From positions 142,352 to 206,351 of the forward strand of contig NZ_JOAI01000013.1 in NCBI RefSeq assembly GCF_000717715.1: 64,000 nucleotides of DNA, read 5' to 3'. Of this stretch, positions 23,860 to 33,434 are shown piece by piece. The stretch is from Streptomyces sp. NRRL B-24484. GTDB taxonomy: Bacteria > Actinomycetota > Actinomycetes > Streptomycetales > Streptomycetaceae. Below the pieces are notes generated by a model. The model was given only the letters and a program-made list of their open reading frames with translations. It did no database searches and had not been told where the DNA came from. The first letter of the stretch is position 1. The number at the start of each line of letters is the position of its first letter. Both the position numbers and the translations under genes were made by a program.

Positions 23860-24552
23860 GTGACCCGAGCCTCCCTGGACAAGCAGCCCCACGAAGTCGC
23901 CGCCATGTTCGACGACGTCGCGGCCAAGTACGACCGCACCAACGACGTGCTCTCCCTCGGCCAGGCCCGGGCCTGGCGGCGGGCGGTCGCCGACGCGGTC
24001 GCGGCCGAGCCCGGCCAGCTGGTCCTCGACCTGGGGGCCGGCACCGGCACCTCCTCGCTGCCGTTCGCCGAGGCCGGCGCCAAGGTGGTGCCCTGCGACT
24101 TCTCCACCGGCATGCTCGCCGAGGGCAAGCAGCGCCACCCCGAGCTGGCGATGACCGCGGGCGACGCGACGAAGCTGCCCTTCGCCGACGCCACCTTCGA
24201 CGCCGTCACCATCTCCTTCGCGCTGCGCAACGTGCAGGACACCGACGCCGCGCTGCGCGAGATGCACCGGGTCACCAAGCCCGGCGGAAAGATCGTCATC
24301 TGCGAGTTCTCCACGCCGACCTGGACGCCCTTCCGCACGGTCTACACCGAGTACCTGATGCGGGCGCTGCCGCCGGTCGCCTCCGCGGTCAGCAGCAACC
24401 CGGACGCCTACGTCTACCTCGCCGAGTCCATCCGCTCCTGGCCCGACCAGCCCGAGCTGGCGGCCAAGCTGCAGCAGGCCGGCTGGTCGAAGGTCGCCTG
24501 GCGCAACCTCACCGGCGGCATCGTGGCGCTGCACCGGGGTTTCCGCGCGTAA
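23860..24552 (+). CDS. menG: Demethylmenaquinone methyltransferase
   Basis: The UbiE/MenG family C-methylates demethylmenaquinone with S-adenosylmethionine, the last ring step of menaquinone synthesis. The 230-residue chain has [19 protein letters not shown] at the start, SAM motif [16 protein letters not shown] (about residues 56-70), [10 protein letters not shown], and the family block [19 protein letters not shown] 23860 is the start used; the ribosome site GGGGG is close. It is followed 59 bases later by the menaquinone-reductase-like gene. Confidence 0.92.
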   Translation: MTRASLDKQPHEVAAMFDDVAAKYDRTNDVLSLGQARAWRRAVADAVAAEPGQLVLDLGAGTGTSSLPFAEAGAKVVPCDFSTGMLAEGKQRHPELAMTAGDATKLPFADATFDAVTISFALRNVQDTDAALREMHRVTKPGGKIVICEFSTPTWTPFRTVYTEYLMRALPPVASAVSSNPDAYVYLAESIRSWPDQPELAAKLQQAGWSKVAWRNLTGGIVALHRGFRA

Positions 24553-24611
24553 GCGCTGGTTACACTCAGTCCCAGCCAGCCGTCCGCCGTCCCGTGCAGG
24601 AGTGTGCCCCC

Positions 24612-25913
24612 GTGTCCGACACCCCCATCGACCTGAGCGGCACCGTCGAGGCCACCGCCGACGTCATCGTGGTCGGGGCGGGCCCGGCCGGCTCCACCAC
24701 CGCGTACTACCTGGCGCAGGCCGGGCTGGACGTCCTGCTGCTGGAGAAGACCGAGTTCCCGCGGGAGAAGGTCTGCGGCGACGGCCTGACCCCGCGCGCG
24801 ACCAAGCAGCTCGTCGACATGGGCATCGACGTCTCCACCGAGAACGGCTGGCTGCACAACAAGGGCCTGCGGATCATCGGCGGCGGCGTCCGGTTGGAGC
24901 TCGACTGGCCCGAGCTGTCCGCCTTCCCGGACTACGGCCTCGTCCGCAAGCGCGCCGACTTCGACGAACTGCTGGCCCGTCAGGCCTCCAAGGCCGGCGC
25001 CCGGCTGTACGAGAGCTGCAACGTCACCGGCCCGGTGCTGGACGAGCGCACCGGCCGGATCACCGGCGTCACCGCCAAGCTCGGCGACGAGAAGCGGCCG
25101 GTCGTCTTCCGCGCGCCGCTGGTCGTCGCCGCGGACGGCAACTCCACCCGGCTGTCGGTCGCGATGGGCCTGCACCGCCGTGAGGACCGCCCGATGGGCG
25201 TCGCCTACCGGACGTACTTCACCTCGCCCCGGCACGACGACGACTACCTGGAGTCCTGGCTGGAGCTCTGGGACACCCGGCACGGCCAGCGCAAGCTGCT
25301 GCCCGGCTACGGCTGGATCTTCGGCATGGGCGACGGCACCAGCAACGTCGGACTCGGCATCCTCGACTCCTCGCCCGCCTTCGGCGACCTCAACTGGCGC
25401 GAGGTGCTGAAGAGCTGGTGCGCGAGCATGCCCGAGGAGTGGGGCTACACCCCCGAGAACATGACCGACCCGATCCGCGGCGCGGCCCTGCCGATGGCCT
25501 TCAACCGGCAGCCGCACTACACCCGCGGCCTGCTGCTGGTCGGCGACGCCGCCGGCATGGTCAACCCGTTCAACGGCGAGGGCATCGCCTACGCCATGGA
25601 GTCCGGCCAGATCGCCGCGGGCGTCGTCGTCCAGGCGATGGCCCGGGTCACCGACGCCGGCCGCGAGCGCGCCCTGCAGCGCTACCCGCAGATCCTCAAG
25701 GAGGTCTACGGCGGCTACTACTCCATGGGCCGGGTCTTCGTGAAGCTGCTCGGCCACCCGAAGATCATGCAGACCGCTGCCGAACGCGGCCTCACCCACC
25801 CCGTCCTGATGAAGTTCCTGCTGAAGCTGCTCGCGAACCTGACGGACCCGCAGGGCGGCGACGCCATGGACCGCATCATCAACGGCCTCACCAAGGTCGC
25901 GCCCCGCGCCTGA
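24612..25913 (+). CDS. menJ: Geranylgeranyl reductase family FAD protein, menaquinone beta-reductase (MenJ)-like
   Basis: A 433-residue flavoprotein of the geranylgeranyl reductase family. The dinucleotide site is VVGAGPAGSTTAYYLAQAGL (about residues 18-37); EFPREKVCGDGLTPRA and the C-terminal GDAAGMVNPFNGEGIAYAMESG FAD motif are intact. In mycobacteria the homologue MenJ saturates one isoprene unit of menaquinone; partial saturation of MK-9 is typical of Streptomyces too. Placement directly after menG supports that role over archaeal-type lipid saturation. GTG 24612 has AGGAG 9 bases upstream. Confidence 0.85.
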   Translation: MSDTPIDLSGTVEATADVIVVGAGPAGSTTAYYLAQAGLDVLLLEKTEFPREKVCGDGLTPRATKQLVDMGIDVSTENGWLHNKGLRIIGGGVRLELDWPELSAFPDYGLVRKRADFDELLARQASKAGARLYESCNVTGPVLDERTGRITGVTAKLGDEKRPVVFRAPLVVAADGNSTRLSVAMGLHRREDRPMGVAYRTYFTSPRHDDDYLESWLELWDTRHGQRKLLPGYGWIFGMGDGTSNVGLGILDSSPAFGDLNWREVLKSWCASMPEEWGYTPENMTDPIRGAALPMAFNRQPHYTRGLLLVGDAAGMVNPFNGEGIAYAMESGQIAAGVVVQAMARVTDAGRERALQRYPQILKEVYGGYYSMGRVFVKLLGHPKIMQTAAERGLTHPVLMKFLLKLLANLTDPQGGDAMDRIINGLTKVAPRA

Positions 25914-25972
25914 CGGCCGGGCCGCGCAGCGCCGCTGGACAGGGAAGTTCTGCTGGTCGGACAATCCCTTCC

Positions 25973-26518
25973 ATGGCGTCAGCAGAGTTCGGGGCAGAGG
26001 TGGCCCGGCCGTCCGAGGCCGACCGCGAGCGGGCGCTCGGAGCGCTGCGCGACGGGGTCGGCAACGGTCGGCTGTCCCACGACACCTTCATGCGGCGGAT
26101 GGAGCTGGTGCTCGTCGCCCGCACCCGCGCCGAGATCGACGAGGCGCTGGCCGGCCTGCCCACCGGCGGGCCGGTCTCCCGGATCGTGCTGCGCGCGGTC
26201 GGCGGCGTCTCGGCCTTCCAATTCCGCCTGCGGCGCACCTGGCGCAACCAGCAGCTGCCCGAACTCGGCCTGCCGCAGCCCGGTCCGCAGCCGCTGCTGA
26301 TCGGCCGCAACCACGGCAGCGGGCTGCGGCTGTCCGACTCGACCGTCTCCCGTACCCACGCCGAACTCCGCTACCAGGACGGCGGCTGGGTGCTGCACGA
26401 CCTCGGCTCGGCCAACGGCACCTTCGTCAACGGCCGCCGGGTGACCGGCCCGGTGCGCGTAGCCCCGGGCGACCAGGTCGGCTTCGGCCGCACCGCCTTC
26501 CGCCTCACCGGCGGGTAG
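25973..26518 (+). CDS. DUF1707-FHA domain protein
   Basis: A 181-residue cytoplasmic protein. An N-terminal DUF1707 domain (RPSEADRERALGALRDGVG..., about residues 12-62) is joined to a C-terminal FHA domain (about 103-175) with all landmarks: LIGRNHGSGLRLSD, VSRTHAEL, LGSANGTFVNGRRV. FHA domains bind phosphothreonine, usually with a preference at +3, so it probably reads the output of a Ser/Thr kinase. The start is ATG 25973, 57 bases after the menJ-like stop. Possible kinase: the one at 19415. Confidence 0.88.
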   Translation: MASAEFGAEVARPSEADRERALGALRDGVGNGRLSHDTFMRRMELVLVARTRAEIDEALAGLPTGGPVSRIVLRAVGGVSAFQFRLRRTWRNQQLPELGLPQPGPQPLLIGRNHGSGLRLSDSTVSRTHAELRYQDGGWVLHDLGSANGTFVNGRRVTGPVRVAPGDQVGFGRTAFRLTGG

Positions 26519-26544
26519 GAGGCACGGGGCCACCCCAGGGGCGG

Positions 26545-26578
26545 GTGGGGGCACCTCCCGGCCGAAGGCCGGGGGAGG
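26545..26578 (+). repeat. GC-rich palindromic repeat, copy 2, intergenic
   Basis: TGGGGGCACCTCCCGGCC followed by GAAGGCCGGGGGAGG, a stem with CCTCCCGGCC opposite GGCCGGGGGAGG. It matches the copy at 15221-15253 at most positions. It lies 27 bases after the FHA gene stop in a 198-base gap and could act as its terminator. Confidence 0.75.
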
Positions 26579-26716
26579 ACTGCGCAATGCGGGTGCGGGC
26601 ACCGTACGGAACGGGCTCGGCCGACTCCGCACGGTGCCGACCCCCGGACTGCGCAGCTCGCCGCGCCCCCTGACCTGCTGCCCCGGCGCGCTGCCCGGCC
26701 TCCTGCCCCTGCGGGG

Positions 26717-27046
26717 CTAGGCCTCCTGGTGGACCGCCAGGGAGCGGGCCTCGATGCGGGCGAGGCGGTCCTCGAAGACGGTCCGGGCGTCCGGGGTGAG
26801 GGTGCGCAGGGCGACCAGCGCGCTGACCACCACGTCGCACAGCTCGGCCTGGACGTCCTCCCAGCCGTGCGTCACGCCCTTGCGCGGGTTCTGCCCGGTG
26901 GCGCCGATGACGGCCTGCCCCACCTCGCCGACCTCCTCGGTGAGTTTGAGCAGCCGCAGCAGCCGCTCCTCCCCGGCGGGCAGGGTGCTCGCCCCGTCCA
27001 GCCAGCCCACCAGGCGGTCGATGCTCTCCCAGTTGCTGGTCTCCAT
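26717..27046 (-). CDS. MazG-like nucleotide pyrophosphohydrolase-family protein
   Basis: A 109-residue all-alpha protein. LLKLTEEVGEVGQAVIGATG supplies the E-x2-E metal motif and WEDVQAELCDVVVSALVALR the second helix with E-x3-D, the pattern of the MazG/dCTPase superfamily, which hydrolyses non-canonical NTPs to NMP and pyrophosphate. ATG 27046 has CAGGAG 8 bases upstream. It is shorter than MazG itself, a stand-alone single-domain form. Substrate is unknown. Confidence 0.8.
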   Translation of the reverse strand: METSNWESIDRLVGWLDGASTLPAGEERLLRLLKLTEEVGEVGQAVIGATGQNPRKGVTHGWEDVQAELCDVVVSALVALRTLTPDARTVFEDRLARIEARSLAVHQEA

Positions 27047-27120
27047 GCGGGCGGCTCCTGTGCGGCGGCGGACGGGCGGTCCTCCACCGTACGGGAGTGC
27101 GGCCGCCCTCCGGCAGGGCC

Positions 27121-27840
27121 TCAGCGGGGGTGCCCGGCGTCGTCCGTGGTGAGGACCTGGGTGTCGAACTTGATCTGCCAGACCGCGACCGACCCGGTGG
27201 GGTGCTCGCAGACCACGGCGCCGTCCTGCCAGGGGCCGTCGTCGTCCCACCACTGGCTGCCGTACGGGTCGCCCTGGTTGAGGTGGACGTCGTGGACGCC
27301 GAGGCCGGTGTCGAAGGACTGGCCGAAGACGTAGATCCGGCTCGCGGCCTGCAGGTACGGCTGCAGCACGTCCAGTGCGTTGTCGCCGTCGCTGGGCACC
27401 CAGGGGAAGGCCCGTACCGGCAGCAGTGCGGCGAGCCGGTCGGCGAGGTCCGGCCCGAAGGCGGGGGCGCCCACGGCGGGGCGTCCCAGCAGCAGCCGCA
27501 GCCGGCGTAGCAGTGCGGCGAGGGCCGCGAGCCAGGTGACGTCCTGGAGCGCCGGGCTGCGCACGTAGTCGAGGGCGCCGGAGGCCGGGTCGGAGGCCAG
27601 CGGGTGGAACCCGTCCGGCAGGGCGCGGACGGTCGCGATGTCGGCGGTGGTGAGGCCGTCGACGACCCGGTAGGCGACCCCGTTGTCGTCCGGCGAGTCC
27701 ACGTCCAGTGCCGCGCGGTACGGACCCTCGGGCGTCGTCAGGGTGAGGTGGCCGTGGTACCAGCGGCCGAAGTCGTGCGAGGGGTCGCGGGTGAAGTCGT
27801 GGAAGGTGCCGGCGGCCACGCCGTACCGGGGGAGGGGCAT
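27121..27840 (-). CDS. DUF2278 (YukJ-like) protein
   Basis: A 239-residue protein opening PLPRYGVAAGTFHDFTRD and containing RWYHGHLTL near the start, ASRIYVFGQSFDTGLGVHDVHLNQGDP and a closing WQDGAVVCEHPTGSVAVWQIKFDTQ. These phrases define the DUF2278/YukJ family, whose function is not established. No signal peptide or helix. It is transcribed away from nuoA; 74 bases separate its stop from the start of the MazG-like gene. Confidence 0.8.
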   Translation of the reverse strand: MPLPRYGVAAGTFHDFTRDPSHDFGRWYHGHLTLTTPEGPYRAALDVDSPDDNGVAYRVVDGLTTADIATVRALPDGFHPLASDPASGALDYVRSPALQDVTWLAALAALLRRLRLLLGRPAVGAPAFGPDLADRLAALLPVRAFPWVPSDGDNALDVLQPYLQAASRIYVFGQSFDTGLGVHDVHLNQGDPYGSQWWDDDGPWQDGAVVCEHPTGSVAVWQIKFDTQVLTTDDAGHPR

Positions 27841-27964
27841 GGACCAAGGGTGGCGGGCGGCGGGCCGGGCGGCCAGCCGCTGAACGGGTGCGCGGCGGGC
27901 ATTCGTGAGCTTGTGAAAGAAAGGTCAATCGACCGCACCGCCCGCGCACTCGGGCGGGTGAGGT

Positions 27965-28028
27965 GCCTATATCACGCCCGACGGAGTGCTCAGAAATTTG
28001 CTCCGGCCGCCGCATGATTGATATAGGC
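27965..28028. promoter_or_regulatory. Wide inverted repeat GCCTATATCA...TGATATAGGC
   Basis: Perfect 10-base arms (27965-27974 and 28019-28028) 44 bases apart in the AT-rich part of the 492-base gap between the DUF2278 gene and nuoA. Each arm is half-palindromic around TATA. It may be a pair of half-sites or a hairpin. No gene is visible in 27841-28332. Confidence 0.45.
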
Positions 28029-28139
28029 GCAGGCCTCTGACCAGTCGCTTCAGAAGTGAATGCGACTGTTTGTGACCATTTGCCTCCATTGTGTGGATAG
28101 GCCGCGACTCGGGCTGGTTGGTGGTCGTTTGCGAGGTGG

Positions 28140-28184
28140 CGCAGATCACAAAGATCGTTCAGAACCGCGTGTCGCAGATCACAA
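28140..28184 (+). repeat. Direct repeat CGCAGATCACAA in the nuo promoter region
   Basis: Identical 12-mers at 28140-28151 and 28173-28184, 33 bases (three helical turns) apart, just upstream of a probable -10 (TAGGAT, 28196-28201). Position and phasing suit activator binding on one face of the DNA. Confidence 0.5.
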
Positions 28185-28217
28185 GCCGACGGGCATAGGA
28201 TGCGCTCGATCCGGGCT

Positions 28218-28235
28218 TTGTGAACTGCCTCACAT
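28218..28235 (+). promoter_or_regulatory. Rex operator (ROP)-like site upstream of nuoA
   Basis: TTGTGAACTGCCTCACAT differs at two positions from the Streptomyces Rex consensus TTGTGAANNNNTTCACAA. Rex is the NADH/NAD+-responsive repressor of respiratory genes, and the nuo operon is one of its known targets in S. coelicolor. The site lies 17 bases after a TAGGAT -10-like hexamer, so it would overlap the start of transcription, about 100 bases ahead of nuoA. Confidence 0.65.
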
Positions 28236-28332
28236 GGGGTCGATCTCACGGTCCGGATCACCGGATCACCCCAGCGTGACCCGGCGGTTCCTATCTGCAG
28301 TCAAGGACGACTGGACGGAGGGAGCGGGGGCT

Positions 28333-28692
28333 ATGAATGCCTACGCGCCGATCCTCGTACTCGGTGCCATCGCGGCGGCGTTCGCGGTCGGCTCCGTCGT
28401 GATGGCCTCGCTGACCGGCCCGAAGCGCTACAACCGGGCCAAGTTGGAGGCGTACGAGTGCGGTATCGAGCCGACCCCGCAGCCGGTGGGCGGCGGGCGG
28501 TTCCCGATCAAGTACTACCTGACGGCGATGCTCTTCATCGTCTTCGACATCGAGATCGTCTTCCTCTACCCGTGGGCGGTCAGCTTCGACGCCCTCGGGA
28601 TCTTCGGGCTGGTCGAGATGCTCCTGTTCATCGCCACCGTCTTCGTCGCGTACGCCTACGTCTGGCGCCGCGGCGGTCTGGAGTGGGACTGA
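28333..28692 (+). CDS. nuoA: NADH-quinone oxidoreductase subunit A
   Basis: A 119-residue membrane subunit of complex I with three helices. YECGIEPTPQPVGGGRFPIKYYLTAMLFIVFDIE includes the conserved Cys loop and the acidic FDIE of helix 2. It helps form the quinone-site junction between the peripheral and membrane arms. ATG 28333 has GGAGGGAG upstream; longer in-frame starts would lie in the promoter region. It opens the fourteen-gene operon. Confidence 0.96.
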   Translation: MNAYAPILVLGAIAAAFAVGSVVMASLTGPKRYNRAKLEAYECGIEPTPQPVGGGRFPIKYYLTAMLFIVFDIEIVFLYPWAVSFDALGIFGLVEMLLFIATVFVAYAYVWRRGGLEWD

Positions 28693-28752
28693 CCGCTGAC
28701 TTTGTGAACGGGCGGACAAGCCACCGGACTTGAGGGCATTGAGAGGGATCTG

Positions 28753-29307
28753 ATGGGTATCGAGGAGAAGCTGCCGAGCGGCTTTCTGCTCACCAGCGTG
28801 GAGACCGCCGCTGGGTGGGTGCGGAAGGCGTCGCTCTTCCCCGCCACCTTCGGCCTGGCCTGCTGCGCGATCGAGATGATGACGACCGGCGCCGGCCGCT
28901 ACGACCTGGCCCGGTTCGGCATGGAGGTGTTCCGCGGCTCCCCGCGGCAGGCCGACCTGATGATCGTGGCCGGCCGGGTCAGCCAGAAGATGGCCCCGGT
29001 GCTGCGCCAGGTCTACGACCAGATGGCCAACCCGAAGTGGGTCATCTCGATGGGCGTGTGCGCCTCCTCGGGCGGCATGTTCAACAACTACGCGATCGTC
29101 CAGGGCGTGGACCACATCGTCCCCGTCGACATCTACCTGCCGGGCTGCCCGCCCCGCCCGGAGATGCTGATGGACGCGATCCTGAAGCTGCACGAGAAGA
29201 TCCAGCACGAGAAGCTCGGCGTGAACCGCCGCCGCGCCGAGGAGCAGGCCGAGCAGGTCGCCCTGCAGGCCACCCCGGTCAGCGAGATGCGGGGGCTGCT
29301 GCGATGA
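28753..29307 (+). CDS. nuoB: NADH-quinone oxidoreductase subunit B
   Basis: A 184-residue subunit that binds terminal cluster N2. Cys37 and Cys38 (LACCAIEMM), Cys103 (GVCASSGG) and Cys132 (LPGCPPRPE) are the four ligands. The C-terminal 30 residues ([15 protein letters not shown]...) are an added charged helix common in actinobacteria. Its stop overlaps the nuoC start by 4 bases (ATGA). Confidence 0.97.
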   Translation: MGIEEKLPSGFLLTSVETAAGWVRKASLFPATFGLACCAIEMMTTGAGRYDLARFGMEVFRGSPRQADLMIVAGRVSQKMAPVLRQVYDQMANPKWVISMGVCASSGGMFNNYAIVQGVDHIVPVDIYLPGCPPRPEMLMDAILKLHEKIQHEKLGVNRRRAEEQAEQVALQATPVSEMRGLLR

Positions 29308-30008
29308 CCGAGCAGAACGGCGTGCCCGCCACCCGCAAGGAGATCCCCGTCGAGGTGATCGGCAGGCGCCAGGGCATGTTCGGCGCCCAGGGCACCGGCG
29401 ACACCTCCGGCTTCGGCGGCCTCACCCGACCCGTCGTGCTGCCCCCGGCCAGCACCCGCCCCTACGGCGGCTGGTTCGACGAGGTCGCCGACGAGTTCGA
29501 GGGCGCCCTGGAGGAGCAGGGACTCGACGTGGCCGAGGTGGTCGAGAAGACCGTCGTCGACCGCGGCGAACTCACCTTCCACATCGCCCGCGAGCACCTG
29601 CTGACGGCCGCCCGCACCCTGCGCGACGACCCGGCGCTCCGCTTCGAGCTGTGCCTCGGCGTGAGCGGCGTCCACTACCCGTCCGACCAGGGCCGCGAGC
29701 TGCACGCCGTCTACCACCTGCGGTCGATCACCCACACCCGGCTGATCCGGGTGGAGGTCACCGCACCGGACTCCGACCCGCACGTCCCGTCCGTGGTCAG
29801 CGTCTACCCGACCAACGACTGGCACGAGCGCGAGACCTACGACTTCTTCGGCCTGGTCTTCGACGGCCACCCCGCCCTCACCCGGATCATGATGCCGGAC
29901 GACTGGCTGGGCCACCCGCAGCGCAAGGACTACCCGCTCGGCGGCATCCCCGTCGAGTACAAGGGCGCCCAGATCCCGGCGCCCGACCAGCGGAGGTCGT
30001 ACAGCTGA
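29304..30008 (+). CDS. nuoC: NADH-quinone oxidoreductase subunit C
   Basis: A 234-residue 30-kDa subunit of the peripheral arm. The core is found in the second half: [42 protein letters not shown] and [21 protein letters not shown]. About 80 N-terminal residues precede it, longer than in minimal NuoC. It is separate from nuoD, unlike the E. coli fusion. It overlaps nuoB by 4 bases and nuoD by 1. Confidence 0.96.
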   Translation: MTEQNGVPATRKEIPVEVIGRRQGMFGAQGTGDTSGFGGLTRPVVLPPASTRPYGGWFDEVADEFEGALEEQGLDVAEVVEKTVVDRGELTFHIAREHLLTAARTLRDDPALRFELCLGVSGVHYPSDQGRELHAVYHLRSITHTRLIRVEVTAPDSDPHVPSVVSVYPTNDWHERETYDFFGLVFDGHPALTRIMMPDDWLGHPQRKDYPLGGIPVEYKGAQIPAPDQRRSYS

Positions 30009-31339
30009 TGACCACTCACCACTACGAAGAGGCCGGCGCCCGGGAGACCACCGAGGGGCGCGTCTTCACCGTCACCGGCGGCGACTGGGGCGAGGTCGTC
30101 GAGGCCGTCGCCCGCGCCGACGACGAGCGGATCATCGTCAACATGGGCCCCCAGCACCCGTCCACCCACGGCGTGCTGCGGCTGATCCTGGAGATCGACG
30201 GCGAGACGGTGACGGAGGCCCGCTGCGGCATCGGCTACCTCCACACCGGCATCGAGAAGAACATGGAGTTCAGGACCTGGGTCCAGGGCACCACCTTCGT
30301 GACCCGCATGGACTACCTGACACCGCTGTTCAACGAGACCGCCTACTGCCTCGCCGTCGAGAAGCTGCTCGGCATCACCGGCGACGTGCCCGAGCGCGCC
30401 AACGTGGTCCGTGTCCTCATGATGGAGCTCAACCGCATCTCCTCGCACCTCGTGGCGCTCGCCACCGGCGGCATGGAGATCGGCTCCACCACGCTGATGA
30501 TCTACGGCTTCCGCGACCGCGAACTCATCCTGGACGTCTTCGAGCTGATCACCGGCCTGCGGATGAACCACGCCTACATCCGCCCCGGCGGCCTCGCCCA
30601 GGACCTCCCGCCCGGCGCCGTCGACAAGATCCGCGAAGCGGTCGCGCTCTTCCGCTCCCGGATGCACGAGTACGACAAACTCGCCACCACCAACCCGGTG
30701 TTCAAGGCCCGCCTGGTCGACGTCGGCCACCTCGACCTGGCCGGCTGCCTCGCCCTCGGCGCCACCGGCCCGATCCTGCGCGCCACCGGCCTGCCGCACG
30801 ACCTGCGCAAGACCGACCCCTACTGCGGCTACGAGGACTACGACTTCGAGGTCGCCACCGCCGACACCGCGGACTCCTACGGCCGGTTCCTGATCCGGCT
30901 GGAGGAGATGAAGGAGTCACTGCGGATCGTCGAGCAGTGCCTCGACCGGCTGAAGCCCGGCCCGGTCATGGTCGGCGACAAGAAGATCGCCTGGCCCGCC
31001 CAGCTCGCCGTCGGCCCCGACGGCATGGGCAACTCCCTCGACCACATCCGGAAGATCATGGGCACCTCCATGGAGGCCCTGATCCACCACTTCAAGCTGG
31101 TCACCGAGGGCTTCCGGGTGCCCGTCGGCCAGGCCTACGCGGCCGTCGAGTCGGCCAAGGGCGAACTCGGGGTGCACGTGGTCAGCGACGGAGGCACCCG
31201 GCCCTACCGGGTCCACTTCCGCGACCCCTCGTTCACCAACCTGCAGACGATGGCGGCGATGTGCGAGGGCGGCCAGGTCGCCGACGTCATCGTCGCGGTG
31301 GCCGGGATCGACCCGGTGATGGGAGGCGTGGACCGGTGA
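30008..31339 (+). CDS. nuoD: NADH-quinone oxidoreductase subunit D
   Basis: A 443-residue 49-kDa subunit forming the quinone pocket with Nuo[16 protein letters not shown] carries the loop His, and [15 protein letters not shown] and [10 protein letters not shown] follow; the end [19 protein letters not shown] and MGGVDR is complete. The first 45 residues are an actinobacterial extension. The ATG shares one base with the nuoC stop. Confidence 0.97.
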   Translation: MTTHHYEEAGARETTEGRVFTVTGGDWGEVVEAVARADDERIIVNMGPQHPSTHGVLRLILEIDGETVTEARCGIGYLHTGIEKNMEFRTWVQGTTFVTRMDYLTPLFNETAYCLAVEKLLGITGDVPERANVVRVLMMELNRISSHLVALATGGMEIGSTTLMIYGFRDRELILDVFELITGLRMNHAYIRPGGLAQDLPPGAVDKIREAVALFRSRMHEYDKLATTNPVFKARLVDVGHLDLAGCLALGATGPILRATGLPHDLRKTDPYCGYEDYDFEVATADTADSYGRFLIRLEEMKESLRIVEQCLDRLKPGPVMVGDKKIAWPAQLAVGPDGMGNSLDHIRKIMGTSMEALIHHFKLVTEGFRVPVGQAYAAVESAKGELGVHVVSDGGTRPYRVHFRDPSFTNLQTMAAMCEGGQVADVIVAVAGIDPVMGGVDR

Positions 31340-32076
31340 GCAACGTCGAACTCGGACTGCCGGCACTGCCGGCCAAGCCGTACCCGCAGGACGTCCACGA
31401 GCGGCTCGCCGCCGACGCCCGCGAACTGATCGGCCGCTACCCGGTCGCCCGCTCCGCCCTGCTGCCGCTGCTCCACCTCGTCCAGGCCGAGGAGGGCTGC
31501 GTCACCCCGACCGGCATCCGCTTCTGCGCCGAACAGCTCGACCTCACCACCGCCGAGGTCACCGCGGTCGCCACCTTCTACACCATGTACCGCCGCCGGC
31601 CCGCCGGCGAGCACCACGTCGGCGTCTGCACCAACACCCTGTGCGCCGTCCTCGGCGGCGACCAGATCTTCGACGAGCTCAAGCAGCACCTCGGCATCGA
31701 GAACAACGCGACCACCGACGACGGCAAGATCTCCATCGAGCACATCGAGTGCAACGCCGCCTGCGACTACGCCCCCGTGGTGATGGTCAACTGGGAGTTC
31801 TTCGACAACCAGACCCCCGAGAGCGCCAAGCAGCTCGTCGACGACCTGCGCGCCGGCCGGGAGGTCCACCCCACCCGCGGCGCCAAGCTCTGCTCCTTCA
31901 AGGAGACCGCCCGCATCCTCGCCGGCTTCCCCGACGAGCGCCCCGGCGCCGTCGACGAGTCCGGCGCCGGCGGCACCCCCTCCCTCGCGGGCCTCAAGCT
32001 CGCCAAGGGCGAGGCCCTGCCCGGCACCCCGGGCACCAAGGTGGTCGCCCCCCGCCACGAAGGGACCGAAGCGTGA
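31336..32076 (+). CDS. nuoE: NADH-quinone oxidoreductase subunit E
   Basis: A 246-residue 24-kDa subunit with the thioredoxin-like fold and 2Fe-2S cluster N1a: ligands Cys98, Cys103, Cys139 and Cys143 (VCTNTLC and [10 protein letters not shown]). N1a is near the FMN in NuoF. About 70 residues after the core form an extra Gly/Pro tail. It starts at a GTG overlapping the nuoD stop (GTGA). Confidence 0.96.
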   Translation: MSNVELGLPALPAKPYPQDVHERLAADARELIGRYPVARSALLPLLHLVQAEEGCVTPTGIRFCAEQLDLTTAEVTAVATFYTMYRRRPAGEHHVGVCTNTLCAVLGGDQIFDELKQHLGIENNATTDDGKISIEHIECNAACDYAPVVMVNWEFFDNQTPESAKQLVDDLRAGREVHPTRGAKLCSFKETARILAGFPDERPGAVDESGAGGTPSLAGLKLAKGEALPGTPGTKVVAPRHEGTEA

Positions 32077-33434
32077 TGACCTCCGCCGAACCGGCCGAGA
32101 AGCTCCTGACGCCGGTCCTCTCCGCCAGCTGGGACGACGACCGCCCCTGGACACTGGAGACCTACCTCCGCCACGACGGCTACACCGGCCTGCGCAACGC
32201 CCTCGCCATGCCGCCCGACGACGTCATCGCCCTCGTCAAGGACGCCGGACTGCGCGGCCGCGGCGGCGCCGGCTTCCCGACCGGCATGAAGTGGCAGTTC
32301 ATCCCGCAGAACGACGGCAAACCGCACTACCTGGTCGTCAACGCGGACGAGTCCGAGCCGGGCACCTGCAAGGACATCCCGCTGCTCTTCGCCAACCCGC
32401 ACTCGCTGATCGAGGGCATGGTGATCGCCTCCTACGCGATCCGCTGCAACCACGCCTTCGTCTACCTGCGCGGCGAGGTCGTCCCGGTGCTGCGCCGGCT
32501 GCAGGCCGCCGTCGCCGAGGCCTACGAGGCCGGCTACCTCGGCAAGGACGTCCTCGGCTCCGGCATCGACCTCGACATCACCGTGCACGCCGGCGCCGGC
32601 GCCTACATCTGCGGCGAGGAGACCGCCCTCCTCGACTCCCTGGAGGGCCGCCGCGGCCAGCCCCGGCTCCGCCCGCCGTTCCCCGCGATCGCCGGCCTCT
32701 ACGCCTGCCCGACCGTGGTGAACAACGTCGAGTCGATCGCCTCCGTGCCGCCGATCCTCAGCCGCGGCAAGGAGTGGTTCAAGGGCCTCGGCACCGAGAA
32801 GTCCCCCGGCTTCACCCTCTACTCGCTGTCCGGACACGTCACCAACCCCGGCCAGTACGAGGCACCGCTCGGCATCACGCTGCGCCAGCTGCTGGACATC
32901 AGCGGCGGCATCCGGGCCGGCCACCGCCTCAAGTTCTGGACCCCGGGCGGCTCCTCCACCCCGATGTTCACCGACCAGCACCTCGACGTCCCGCTCGACT
33001 ACGAGGGCGTCGGCGCCGCCGGCTCCATGCTCGGCACCAAGGCCCTCCAGGTCTTCGACGAGACCACCTGCGTGGTGCGCGCCGTCACCCGCTGGACGGA
33101 GTTCTACGCCCACGAGTCCTGCGGCAAGTGCACCCCCTGCCGCGAGGGCACCTACTGGCTCGTCCAGCTGCTCAAGCGGATCGAGGCCGGCCAGGGCGAG
33201 AGCGGCGACCTGGAGAAGCTCCTCGACATCGCCGACAACATCAACGGCAAGTCCTTCTGCGCCCTCGGCGACGGCGCAGCCAGCCCGATCGTCTCCTCGC
33301 TCCAGTACTTCCGCGAGGAGTACGAGCAGCACCTCACCGAGCGGCGCTGCCCGCTCGACCCCGCCGCCTCCACCGTCTGGGCAGGCCGGCACCACGCCCA
33401 CGAGTCCGCCACCGAGAGGGAGGTGCACGCGTGA
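32076..33434 (+). CDS. nuoF: NADH-quinone oxidoreductase subunit F (NADH/FMN site)
   Basis: A 452-residue 51-kDa subunit that oxidises [20 protein letters not shown] (about residues 57-72) binds [16 protein letters not shown] and [19 protein letters not shown] bind FMN, and Cys349, Cys352, Cys355 ([11 protein letters not shown]) with Cys395 hold 4Fe-4S cluster N3. GTG 32073 directly precedes ATG 32076; I use the ATG that shares one base with the nuoE stop. Confidence 0.97.
   Translation: MTSAEPAEKLLTPVLSASWDDDRPWTLETYLRHDGYTGLRNALAMPPDDVIALVKDAGLRGRGGAGFPTGMKWQFIPQNDGKPHYLVVNADESEPGTCKDIPLLFANPHSLIEGMVIASYAIRCNHAFVYLRGEVVPVLRRLQAAVAEAYEAGYLGKDVLGSGIDLDITVHAGAGAYICGEETALLDSLEGRRGQPRLRPPFPAIAGLYACPTVVNNVESIASVPPILSRGKEWFKGLGTEKSPGFTLYSLSGHVTNPGQYEAPLGITLRQLLDISGGIRAGHRLKFWTPGGSSTPMFTDQHLDVPLDYEGVGAAGSMLGTKALQVFDETTCVVRAVTRWTEFYAHESCGKCTPCREGTYWLVQLLKRIEAGQGESGDLEKLLDIADNINGKSFCALGDGAASPIVSSLQYFREEYEQHLTERRCPLDPAASTVWAGRHHAHESATEREVHA

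Noticed and set aside
28060..28333. N-terminal extension of nuoA by 91 codons
   Set aside because: It covers the promoter, the Rex-like site and AT-rich DNA; NuoA is normally about 120 residues, and ATG 28333 has a good ribosome site.
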